Shown: one piece after another, positions 14,937 through 21,540 of the stretch
Numbering within the stretch: position 1 is the first letter of the stretch
How the letters are laid out: each line of letters opens with the position of its first letter
Source of the DNA: JAAYYM01 sp035271065
Lineage (GTDB): Bacteria > Bacillota > Clostridia > Lachnospirales > Lachnospiraceae
NCBI GenBank assembly: GCA_035271065.1
Contig: DATESB010000262.1
Coordinates: 1 to 21,540 of the forward strand
Direction: 5' to 3'
DNA: 21,540 nucleotides
The notes under the pieces: model-generated
Database searches by the model: none
What the model saw: only the letters and a program-made list of their open reading frames with translations
What the model was told of the DNA's origin: nothing
Position numbers and translations under genes: made by a program

Positions 14937-17923
14937 TGAATATTCTCCGATTTGTCCATATTATTCTCGCTATTGTTACCAAATACGATTTCCAATAGTT
15001 CTGCAGCAACCTGCTTATTTCTTATACGCATCAAATTGTCCCATATGTCTTCTTTGCCAAGCAGGTTCACACCTCCATGCCAAACAAGTTCATCGTCAAT
15101 GACTGCAAAATGTTCTTCAACTTCTTCTTTTGTCTGTACTGTAACTCCAGATTCCCGCATCAAACCAATTAGTCCATACAAAACATCTGCATTCCCATAA
15201 ATTGCATGATCTGGTTCTGTTGTAATCACCGTAATCTGTACACCAGCTTCCTGCCTTGTTTTTACCAGATAAAGTAGTCTTTCTATTTTATCCTGCCTTA
15301 TATCAGGACTGGAAATGACAACTTTCTGATCTGCTTCAACGATATCTTGCTCAAATTTTTCAGAATAATTACCAGCATCATAGATCGCATTAACGACCTG
15401 TTTTGCATGAATTTCACCAGTCCATAATGTAAATCCAGTCCGTTTATAGGTTCTCAAACGTTTCGCATACATATGATCAAAGTATCTGATATGAGAATCT
15501 ATGTAATCATAGACATATACAGCCTCTTTCCCCTCATAATCACGATTTAGTCTGCCTATATACTGCTCTAATCTTCCATCAAAAGAAACCGGTGCAGCAA
15601 GCATTAACACATCCAGTCTGGGAAAATCAAATCCTTCCCCAATCTTTTGACCTGTTGCAATCAGAATTAGGGATTCCTCCGTTGATGCTTCCTTTAGTTT
15701 TAATCTGATTTCTGCATTTTGTTTATCTGAATTTCCTCCGTACAGCAGATATACATGGTCTGCATAGTTTTGTAATCTGTCATATAACAACTTTGCATGC
15801 TCCTTGTACCTTGTCAAAATTACTGGTGTCTGTTCCAACGAAACACTGGCTATCACATCATTTACAATCATTTCATTCCGAACATCGCTTGTACTTATGA
15901 TATTGTATGCCTTATTGATATCTGATTTACTGTCTGCAGTATCAACCACTCTGGTATATCTTGGAACAAAATAATGATCAATTCCTTGCGCCTTTGCTCT
16001 CTCTAAAGCTGTAAACTTATGTCTAAGCGGTCCTAGCATCATGTAGATTATTTTATCTAGATTGTCCCCACGCTTTGGAGTTGCTGATACTCCATAAACA
16101 TATTTCGCATTGATTTTTTGCAGTAACTCCATAGACGTATTAGAAGCCGAGTGGTGACATTCATCCATAATTACCATCCCGTAGGAATTCAACATTTCAT
16201 TGAACTTTCCTTTCCCATACATAGAACCAACCATCGCCACATCCACAATGCCTGTCAAGGTATTCTTACCGCCATGTAAAATACCGATTACACTGTCTCT
16301 CTTTTTCTTTCTTCCGGTTTTTGTTTCATATTCTGGTGGTTCCTCATCAATTTCCAGAAATTTGTTTAACTCATCCACCCACTGAATCATTAAATCCTTA
16401 CTCTGCAATAAGATGAGCGTATTTACTTTTCTTTCTGCAATCAGGTAACTGCACACAACAGTTTTTCCAAATGCTGTTGCTGCACTTAATACCCCATCAG
16501 AATTATTTAGCATTCTCTCTGCTGCCAAATCCTGTCCAGTTCTTAAGTCTCCATTGAACTTCACTCTGATTGGACGCCCTTTTTCTCGTTGGTCTGATAT
16601 GTCTACTTTTATTCCAGCTTTATCACATTCTTCCAAGATTTTTTCCCGTAATCCTCTTGGAACCTGAATATATCCATCAATATCTTTTCCGAGATAAACC
16701 GCACTAAAATTATAATAGTTGGAATATCCCAGACGCTTATTCTTATAAAATTCCGGATTATCAAATGCAGCCATGCTTCGAATCTGATTTTGGATATTCG
16801 GTAACAGATTTAATGTATCAATATAAACTCCATTGCTTAATATCATGTGAAGTTTCCCTACAACATCCGATTTAACGAATTCACAATGTTTTTTCCATGG
16901 TTTTGGTCGATTTGTCATATTAGCATTTGCAACCGACATACCATCCTTTTCCAATAACTCCTGCTGCCATTTCAGCATATAGTTTTCAACATCTTCAAGA
17001 GATAATTTTTCCGTCTTATTTAGTAGGACATCCCACTGATTTGCATAAGCATTCCAGTTCTCATCCACAAATGCACTATTCCCGTTCTTTAAGGCTTGTC
17101 CCTGTAACGGAAGCGCCACCAAATTTCCAATACGGCTTGCAACATCCTGTGACGGATACATACGATCATAATAGTGAAATGATTTCAAATTAATGGAATT
17201 AGAACCTTTGTCCAACAATAAGAAACCAAAATTTCTTGCCTTTGATGCCGGAATCGCTCTTTTGAAAAAAATCCATACATGAGCACCACGTCCAGATCTC
17301 GACCTTTCAACCAATGGTTTTATTCCATTTTGCTCACACATTTTGCGTAATGCATGCACTTCATCATGCCATTCATTATCTGTGTTGGCAAAATCTGTTT
17401 CCTCTGCTCCTTTTTCATGATTATCAAAATCAAACACAATAAATCTGCAAGTTCCATTTGTTAAAAGCGGATATACACCGATTACATCTGTACCATCCTC
17501 TTTGTATCCAAGCAAATGTGCCTTAATCTTTTTAATATCAAGCTTTGTCCATTTTGTATGTTCACACTCATCACAAAAGATCTTCTCTTTCCGTTGTTTT
17601 GGGCAGATTTTTTCATTCCATCTATTATCGCACTGTGGGAAATATCCTCCCTTTTTTCCTCGTTTTGCAAACACATCCTCTCGTCCCCAAAACATTGCAA
17701 AATATCTCTTCACCATGTCATCTGTGATAAATCCTGGTTCTACAATACGACCACCCTGATCTGGATCATAATCTTCTATATTATTAATTGTCTCTTCAAA
17801 TGGATTTTCCGTATCGAAGGGTATATTAGCCTTTATCAGCTTCTCCTTCAACTGTTTGTTCTCATATTGAAGTTCACGAACTATTTTTCGTAACGATTCG
17901 GAATCATACGCTTCTATATTCAT
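14933..17923 (-). CDS. TOTE-type AEP primase / SF2 helicase / PLD-like protein (996 aa)
   Basis: Numbering is from the ATG at 17921-17923. Residues 5-30 form a coiled coil. Cysteines C98, C107, C117 and C120 form a possible zinc site. An archaeo-eukaryotic primase core (about 75-275) has FDFDNH (D165, D167) and SRSGRGAHVW (H215), as in TOTE conflict-system primases. An ERCC3-like SF2 helicase (about 455-840) has Walker A ATAFGKTV (482-489), DECHH (587-591), SATP (613-616) and QYIGRLNR (787-794). A C-terminal phospholipase D-like domain has H938 in EEHFAVID and GGVNLLG, but the HxK lysine is missing. An upstream ATG at 17983 overlaps the previous gene; GAGGTGA before the chosen ATG decides the start. 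It is coupled to the recombinase gene. It may act in element DNA replication, repair or conflict with other elements; the role is unproven. Confidence 0.85.
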   Translation of the reverse strand: MNIEAYDSESLRKIVRELQYENKQLKEKLIKANIPFDTENPFEETINNIEDYDPDQGGRIVEPGFITDDMVKRYFAMFWGREDVFAKRGKKGGYFPQCDNRWNEKICPKQRKEKIFCDECEHTKWTKLDIKKIKAHLLGYKEDGTDVIGVYPLLTNGTCRFIVFDFDNHEKGAEETDFANTDNEWHDEVHALRKMCEQNGIKPLVERSRSGRGAHVWIFFKRAIPASKARNFGFLLLDKGSNSINLKSFHYYDRMYPSQDVASRIGNLVALPLQGQALKNGNSAFVDENWNAYANQWDVLLNKTEKLSLEDVENYMLKWQQELLEKDGMSVANANMTNRPKPWKKHCEFVKSDVVGKLHMILSNGVYIDTLNLLPNIQNQIRSMAAFDNPEFYKNKRLGYSNYYNFSAVYLGKDIDGYIQVPRGLREKILEECDKAGIKVDISDQREKGRPIRVKFNGDLRTGQDLAAERMLNNSDGVLSAATAFGKTVVCSYLIAERKVNTLILLQSKDLMIQWVDELNKFLEIDEEPPEYETKTGRKKKRDSVIGILHGGKNTLTGIVDVAMVGSMYGKGKFNEMLNSYGMVIMDECHHSASNTSMELLQKINAKYVYGVSATPKRGDNLDKIIYMMLGPLRHKFTALERAKAQGIDHYFVPRYTRVVDTADSKSDINKAYNIISTSDVRNEMIVNDVIASVSLEQTPVILTRYKEHAKLLYDRLQNYADHVYLLYGGNSDKQNAEIRLKLKEASTEESLILIATGQKIGEGFDFPRLDVLMLAAPVSFDGRLEQYIGRLNRDYEGKEAVYVYDYIDSHIRYFDHMYAKRLRTYKRTGFTLWTGEIHAKQVVNAIYDAGNYSEKFEQDIVEADQKVVISSPDIRQDKIERLLYLVKTRQEAGVQITVITTEPDHAIYGNADVLYGLIGLMRESGVTVQTKEEVEEHFAVIDDELVWHGGVNLLGKEDIWDNLMRIRNKQVAAELLEIVFGNNSENNMDKSENIQ

Positions 17924-17930
17924 ACAGATA

Positions 17931-18526
17931 TCACCTCGATTCCGATTGATTTTTTCTCTGTTTAATACCTGTTTCAACTGCACTAATACGTGCCGCGACC
18001 TTCTTTACCTCCATCAGCTTCCATGCTTCCAGATAAGTTAGAAATTCCTCTGTACCATTTTCCGCTATTTTATCAAGAACAAGCATCACTACCTGCCTGT
18101 TGACTTCCTTCATTTCAAATACAACACGAGCATTCTTTTCTTTCACATCCATGCAAAAACGAATAAACAACTCTTCTGCAAATGTTTTTTTTCAATTTCC
18201 CATCCCTGCGGTGAAAATATCAGCAATGGTAAACGATAATCGTATTTGATTCTGAGATAATCCTTCTTTATCATCCAATCGATACGTTTACCGATGTCAT
18301 CCAGCTTTAAATCATGATAATATCCGTAGGCTGGACATTGATCCAGTTTATATTCCAGAATCTTTTTGTCCTTAGATCCTTTTAATATCTTGACTAACAT
18401 ACTTCTTCCACCAGTTGATATTAATTCATCTGCACCTCTAAGAATCATTTTGATATCTTCCGGTGGCAGACTTTTTATCTCTCCAGTATCAAGAACAACT
18501 GGTACTCTACGAATTTTCTTGCTCAT
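17931..18526 (-). pseudogene. RQC-minor-type DNA-binding protein gene split by a frameshift at an A8 run
   Basis: The first frame (ATG 18524-18526, AAGGAGG upstream) encodes MSKKIRRVPVVLDTGEIKSL and continues to GWEIEKK. It resembles the RQC-minor winged-helix proteins that accompany TOTE primase-helicases. After an A8 run (plus-strand T's 18185-18192) it reads into an out-of-frame tail and stops at 18143. A -1 shift on A-AAA-AAA gives GWEIEKKTFAEELFIRFCMD and continues through RVVFEMKEVNRQVVMLVLDK to TGA at 17931, a natural-looking 198-aa protein. The second frame alone has no good start or ribosome binding site. Either it is a 1-base deletion, a sequencing error, or programmed slippage. It sits directly before the primase/helicase gene, whose ribosome binding site overlaps its stop. 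Confidence 0.75.
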
Positions 18527-18558
18527 ACGTCATCCTCCTTTGGAATTGTTCAGTGTAT

Positions 18559-18591
18559 ATTGTCCCAACTTTATTTTATCATCGTTCCAAC
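18559..18591. repeat. 22-bp-spaced direct repeats around the RQC-minor promoter
   Basis: On the minus strand GTTGGAACGAT (rc of 18581-18591) and GTTGGGACAAT (rc of 18559-18569) are 9/11 identical and start exactly 22 bp apart, about two helical turns. One lies in the -35/-10 spacer, the other just past the -10. This is a good geometry for operator half-sites, perhaps for the XRE or RQC-minor protein. Confidence 0.45.
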
Positions 18592-18601
18592 ACATCCTCA
18601 A
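18573..18601 (-). promoter_or_regulatory. promoter for RQC-minor/primase-helicase/recombinase operon
   Basis: On the minus strand TTGAGG (-35), a 17-bp spacer and TAAAAT (-10) lie 46 bp upstream of the start codon at 18526, in the 118-bp gap after the KilA-N gene. Direct repeats flank the -10. Confidence 0.5.
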
Positions 18602-18644
18602 CTGCAAATTCAATATGACAACACGGCAAACAGATTTTCCCTTT

Positions 18645-19508
18645 TTACTTTTCATCAATCCCATCAGATATGAAATTTCCTGGTAGATTATTAAGATTCA
18701 ATGACTGCATAGTTTTCATCTGCTTTACTGCTAATTCACGCAATAATACAAGTCTTTCTGACATCGGTGTCCCTTTATCAATCAAAATAGAATTGTAGCT
18801 TTCCATATTTGCAAGCACAAGTAATTGATGAAGTTCTGCATAATCACGCATATTACCCTTTTTTCCTTTGTTCTCTTCTCTCCATTGCTTTGCAGTCATT
18901 CCGAATAAGGCAACATTAAGCAAGTCAGCTTCATTAGCATATTTATATGAAATCTGTTCTTTGGTCAGCTCCGCCGGAATAAGATTATCTTTAATCGCTT
19001 CTGTATGTATCCTGTAATTTAATTTGGATATTTCACGATTAAGATTCCAATTTAAAGACATTCGGCTATTTTCATCTTTCTTTAACCGATGATAGTCCTT
19101 AATAATGTATAATTTAAACTCAGCAGAAATCCATGATGCAAATTCAAATGCAATATCAGAATGAGCATATGTTCCACCGTATCTGCCTGCTTTTGATATT
19201 AATCCTATTGCATTTACACCTTCAATCCATTTTGTTGGTGACATTGTAAAAGCATGTAGTCCCGCTTGATTTCTAAACCCGTCGAATTCGACGGGTTTAA
19301 AATCTGGATTATGCAATTTCTCCCACAGTCCAAGAAACTCAAGAGTTTCTCTCCCACGCATCCAATTTTTTATAGTATCATTTGGATCATTGCTTTTATA
19401 TCTTGCAATATCCGTTAAAGAAATAAATTCATTTTCAAAATCAGTAGTATAGATACCTATGTCTATTCCTTTTGCATGTATCGTCTCTTTAATCTGCTTC
19501 TTTGCCAT
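18645..19508 (-). CDS. KilA-N domain protein (287 aa)
   Basis: The N-terminal half carries the KilA-N fold: EFISLTDIARYKSNDPNDTI, then NWMRGRETLEFLGLWEKLHN, KPVEFDGF, GRYGGTYAHSDIAFEFASWI and SAEFKLYIIKDYHRLK. KilA-N is a DNA-binding domain of phage and mobile-element proteins. The C-terminal half is helical (LTKEQISYKYANEADLLN, GMTAKQWRE) and shared by bacterial relatives. AAGGAGG lies 6-7 nt before ATG. The gene overlaps the end of the XRE regulator gene by 20 bp, so the two are co-expressed from the promoter at 19751-19779. Codons near residue 73 form a perfect 26-bp palindrome (19274-19299). The role in the element is unknown. Confidence 0.85.
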   Translation of the reverse strand: MAKKQIKETIHAKGIDIGIYTTDFENEFISLTDIARYKSNDPNDTIKNWMRGRETLEFLGLWEKLHNPDFKPVEFDGFRNQAGLHAFTMSPTKWIEGVNAIGLISKAGRYGGTYAHSDIAFEFASWISAEFKLYIIKDYHRLKKDENSRMSLNWNLNREISKLNYRIHTEAIKDNLIPAELTKEQISYKYANEADLLNVALFGMTAKQWREENKGKKGNMRDYAELHQLLVLANMESYNSILIDKGTPMSERLVLLRELAVKQMKTMQSLNLNNLPGNFISDGIDEK

Positions 19509-19713
19509 CTGTATCCTCCTTCTTCATCTGCTCCATCCGTACATAATATTCTAACAACCGAAAGAAATAAGCTGGTATTCTTCTGTTGCCATGTTCCCAA
19601 TCAGATACCGTCATATACGGAATCTCAAAAAATTCACAGAACTGTCTTCTGTTCATTCCTGTACTTTTTCGTAATTCAATTAATTTATCTTTTAAATCCT
19701 TTTCTTCTTCCAT
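19489..19713 (-). CDS. XRE-like helix-turn-helix regulator (74 aa)
   Basis: A small protein with LRKSTGMNRRQFCEFFEIPY followed by TVSDWEHGNRRIPAYFFRLL, a clear helix-turn-helix of the Xre/Cro type with an aromatic-rich fourth helix. The frame opens at an ATG at 19731, but GGAGGAG lies between that codon and a second ATG at 19711-19713 with 6-nt spacing, so the second is chosen. It overlaps and probably controls the KilA-N gene, and has a near-consensus promoter upstream. Likely a local regulator of the element. Confidence 0.8.
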   Translation of the reverse strand: MEEEKDLKDKLIELRKSTGMNRRQFCEFFEIPYMTVSDWEHGNRRIPAYFFRLLEYYVRMEQMKKEDTDGKEAD

Positions 19714-19750
19714 CAGCTTTCTCCTCCGCATTCACGCCATGCATGTATTT

Positions 19751-19779
19751 ATTATACTTTCATTCTTACATCTGGTCAA
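19751..19779 (-). promoter_or_regulatory. near-consensus promoter of the XRE/KilA-N operon
   Basis: On the minus strand TTGACC (-35), a 17-bp spacer and perfect TATAAT (-10) lie about 38 bp upstream of the XRE start. It overlaps the last codons and stop of the truncated relaxase, so the junction where relaxase sequence ends now carries this promoter. Confidence 0.7.
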
Positions 19780-20170
19780 CAAATAATTGATACTTTTTAC
19801 CTCGATTTATGTAGCAGATAATGATTGTCTGATGACCTTCTAAGAAGCGCTTCGCAAATCTTTTTGCCATCTTCATTGCTTCCTCTGCTGTTATATCATC
19901 CTTTGGATCAAAGCTGATAATATAATCATGGCTCTTAATATCACTTCGTCCCTTGTTCTTGTGAAACTTTTGATTGATTTCCATGCATTCTGCCGCAAAT
20001 GTTTCAAAATCACAGTTAATCGCATATTTCAGAATTCCATCTCTCGGAATCATTCTCCCCTGTTCATCTAGCAATGGTTTCCCAGTCTTTGCATCGTGTT
20101 TAAAGCAGAGATACTGCTCCGCTCCAGAGTATATTTTATTTTTACTTGCAATATGCTTTAGTATTGCCAA
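19766..20170 (-). pseudogene. truncated MobA/VirD2-type relaxase (N-terminal about 134 aa)
   Basis: Starting at TTG (20168-20170), with GGAGGTG 5 nt upstream, it reads MAILKHIASKNKIYSGAEQY, then CFKHDAKTGKPLLDE, SHDYIISFDPKD and FLEGHQTII, the opening of Firmicute MOB-type relaxases. The upstream ATG at 20188 places the ribosome binding site inside the gene and is unlikely. Full-length relatives are several hundred residues and carry HxH metal-binding motif III soon after GHQ; here the frame diverges to CYINRGKKYQLF and stops. Motif III and the whole C-terminus are gone, so nicking activity is not expected. A deletion joining this gene to the XRE region is the simplest explanation. Confidence 0.8.
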
Positions 20171-20202
20171 CCTCTCACCTCCAGTCATAATAGAAGAAGC
20201 AG

Positions 20203-20552
20203 CTAAGCCACCATCTTCTTCTCATATATCATCTTTAATTTCATAACGATATCATCCAATTCCCTACAATTATTATCAAACCACTGGATAACTATACTTT
20301 CAGAACCGCCACTGTTCAGATGCTTCGCAATCTGGTTCATGTTATTCCCCAGTCTGCCAAGCTCCGCACTCATAGCCTTATACTCCGAAAATAATTCTGG
20401 TGGTACAACCGTCACTTTTCTTGATAACCCTTGCTGATCAGATACTCCGACAATGACAGTCCCGCTTTCTCAGCTTTCATCTGAATCAGACGCTTCTCCT
20501 CTGATGTTACCCTGAAATGAATATCTTCTGTTTTATCTGTTTTAATCCCCAA
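20203..20552 (-). pseudogene. mobC: mobC relaxosome gene, frameshifted
   Basis: From TTG (20550-20552, with GGAAGGTG upstream) it reads GIKTDKTEDIHFRVTSEEKR, then MKAEKAGLSLSEYLISKGY, the ribbon-helix-helix start of MobC proteins, then meets TGA at 20412-20414. The -1 frame continues SRKVTVVPPELFSEYKAMSA and ELGRLGNNMNQIAKHLNSGG, the conserved MobC C-terminal part, to a stop at 20203. Restoring one base, for example a G in the GGG run near 20430, rejoins the protein. The second half could start at GTG 20413-20415 but would lack the DNA-binding part. MobC normally helps the relaxase bind oriT; the neighbouring relaxase is also broken. Confidence 0.8.
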
Positions 20553-20639
20553 TCTATATCACCTTCCTTCTTCTGTAAGAGCATTAACTCCGTTAAGAAC
20601 TATAAGTACCGGAAACGGCACATTACTTTCGCCGTCACT

Positions 20640-20990
20640 ATCGTTCCTCCCTCCGGTCTACGTTCTCTCCCCTAAGGTCGTTCACGAATAGTTCGCTCAG
20701 CTCACAATAACTCGCTATGCTCGTGATACACTCACTTTGTTCGTGAATACGCTTCCATTCTGTCGCAGCTATCTCTGCTGTGATAAATTTCAGAATAGTA
20801 AGAGCAAGTTTCGCCCTGTGTACACACGACGGGCAAAACTTGTTGTGGTTTGCAACCCCAAGCCCCGCTTGATAAGAAAATTCACCATTCACATAACTTG
20901 CTCCCGTCTGACAAGTTGGCGACATTTCTTTCGCTCTGTTCATCAAATGTCGCCACTATGTCCGACTTAGCTTTTCCCTTTGAATTGGTA
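20640..20990. other. hairpin-rich oriT-like region upstream of mobC
   Basis: There are several inverted repeats. CAAGTTTCGCCC (20805-20816) pairs with GGGCAAAACTTG (20831-20842), with the 10-bp palindrome TGTGTACACA in the loop. TGGCGACATTT (20917-20927) pairs perfectly with AAATGTCGCCA (20945-20955). AACTTG/CAAGTT pairs occur near 20896-20916, and TTCACGAA/TTCGTGAA at about 20690 and 20739. Position just upstream of mobC/relaxase is where oriT lies in mobilisable elements. A minus-strand frame (20638-20946) runs through it but lacks a ribosome binding site and is probably not a gene. The nic site is not identified. Confidence 0.45.
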
Positions 20991-21011
20991 ATTCCATCTC
21001 TCGCTCTTTCG

Positions 21012-21385
21012 CTATAATAAATTCATAAAATCACATAATCCTGACGGTAATTCCTGTGTTTCTTCTGGTGGCTTGTTTCCCTTTCTTGCAAAGGCATTTT
21101 CAAGGTTCTCCGATTCTCCACCAAAAGCAGCAGAAGAATCCTTCAATATATCTTCTATTACTTCTCTCACTCGCCCTGATACAATATCTGCACATTGTTC
21201 ACATTTCTTTATTGCCATTTGCTCCTGTTCCTTACGAAATTTGAAATCATACAATTTTCTAATTGCATCCCTGAATACATCAGATTCATTCACATAATCT
21301 CCTGTCTGTAGTATTGCTTCAAACATTTCATACACTTCTCTTTGCTCTGAATGATTCATATTTAAACGAACAGAAGCACGATACG
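21012..21385 (-). pseudogene. 5'-truncated ribbon-helix-helix/ParR-like gene
   Basis: The reliable part reads RASVRLNMNHSEQREVYEMF, then NESDVFRDAIRKLYDFKFRK, a strand-helix-helix pattern like small DNA-binding/partition proteins. A variable acidic tail ends ELPSGLCDFMNLL. The residues the open frame adds upstream of about 21385 are the antisense of a rubrerythrin gene, so the true start codon has been lost. An internal ATG (MNHSEQ) has no ribosome binding site. In related elements a partition-type gene pair precedes oriT and mobC; no parM-like gene is in the window. Confidence 0.5.
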
Positions 21386-21540
21386 ACCAAATTTCAGATC
21401 TATTCTTAAAAACAGCTCGAAATGAGCAGGAGCATGCCAAGCTTTGGTATGAAGAACTTGGTAATTTAGGCTCTACTGCCGAAAACCTTCTACATGCTGC
21501 GGAGGGTGAAAATTACGAATGGACAGATATGTATGACCGA
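21381..21540 (+). pseudogene. 3' part of a rubrerythrin gene (5' end lost, continues beyond window)
   Basis: The plus strand reads YDQISDLFLKTARNEQEHAK, then LWYEELGNLGSTAENLL and AAEGENYEWTDMYDR up to the window edge. This is the central part of rubrerythrin, a diiron peroxidase of anaerobes; NEQEH and GENYEW hold conserved iron ligands. Upstream of about 21380 homology stops and the frame meets TGA with no start codon, so the N-terminal portion (with the first ExxA/Y helix) is missing. The 5' half may lie at the far end of an inserted element or have been deleted. Only the left edge of the remaining gene is visible. Confidence 0.85.

Noticed and set aside
17931..18170. independent 79-aa gene after the RQC-minor frame
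   Set aside because: It lacks a usable start and joins perfectly to the upstream frame by a one-base shift, so it is treated as the second half of one gene.
20638..20946. 102-codon minus-strand open frame through the hairpin region
   Set aside because: No ribosome binding site before its TTG/ATG starts, no recognisable motif, and its sequence is dictated by inverted repeats of the oriT-like region; probably non-coding.

Overview
The window looks like accessory DNA from a Gram-positive anaerobe of the class Clostridia. Evidence: strong AGGAGG-type ribosome binding sites, several TTG/GTG starts, AT-rich spacers, and families typical of that class (long serine recombinases, MobC/relaxase mobilisation genes, KilA-N, DUF3784, rubrerythrin). 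No rRNA, tRNA or CRISPR array was seen. Identifications rest on reading motifs by eye; no database search was possible.

Left part (1-8255): seven closely spaced or overlapping minus-strand genes, apparently one operon read leftward from about 8230. They encode a two-domain FMN reductase-like protein, a TetR regulator, a Rieske non-haem iron oxygenase, two CrtI/RetSat-type FAD oxidoreductases (one with a C-terminal cysteine domain resembling the Fe-S domain of GltD), an enlarged TspO/MBR membrane protein and a small flavodoxin-like protein. A perfect 28-bp palindrome upstream of the first gene is the likely TetR operator. The set looks like an oxygen- or redox-dependent pathway acting on a hydrophobic isoprenoid- or tetrapyrrole-like substrate. 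The substrate is inferred, not shown.

Middle part (8256-11690): a gene graveyard (8576-9866) of serine-recombinase 3' remnants on both strands joined to a transposase zinc-ribbon fragment, then a bidirectional terminator, an alpha/alpha-toroid-type protein, a DUF3795 cysteine-rich protein and iterated repeats resembling an IS21-type end.

Right part (11690-21385): a degenerate integrative/mobilisable element read leftward. From right to left it has a 5'-truncated ribbon-helix-helix-like gene, a hairpin-rich oriT-like region, a frameshifted mobC, a truncated relaxase, an XRE regulator with a KilA-N gene, an RQC-minor-type gene split at an A8 run, a TOTE-type primase/helicase/PLD protein, a 560-aa serine recombinase, a 309-aa serine recombinase and a DUF3784 membrane protein. 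At about 21380 the sequence switches to the 3' part of a rubrerythrin gene on the plus strand.

Three copies of a 21-bp core encoding the C-terminal end typical of the 23S rRNA methyltransferase RlmD (VETVVLMSR-like) lie at 124-144, 11664-11684 and 13269-13289. The first two also share a downstream hairpin and a 17-bp motif at matching spacing. This suggests stepwise accretion of elements at an rlmD-type attachment site, with the redox operon carried in one segment. The recombinases look intact, while the conjugation functions look decayed.
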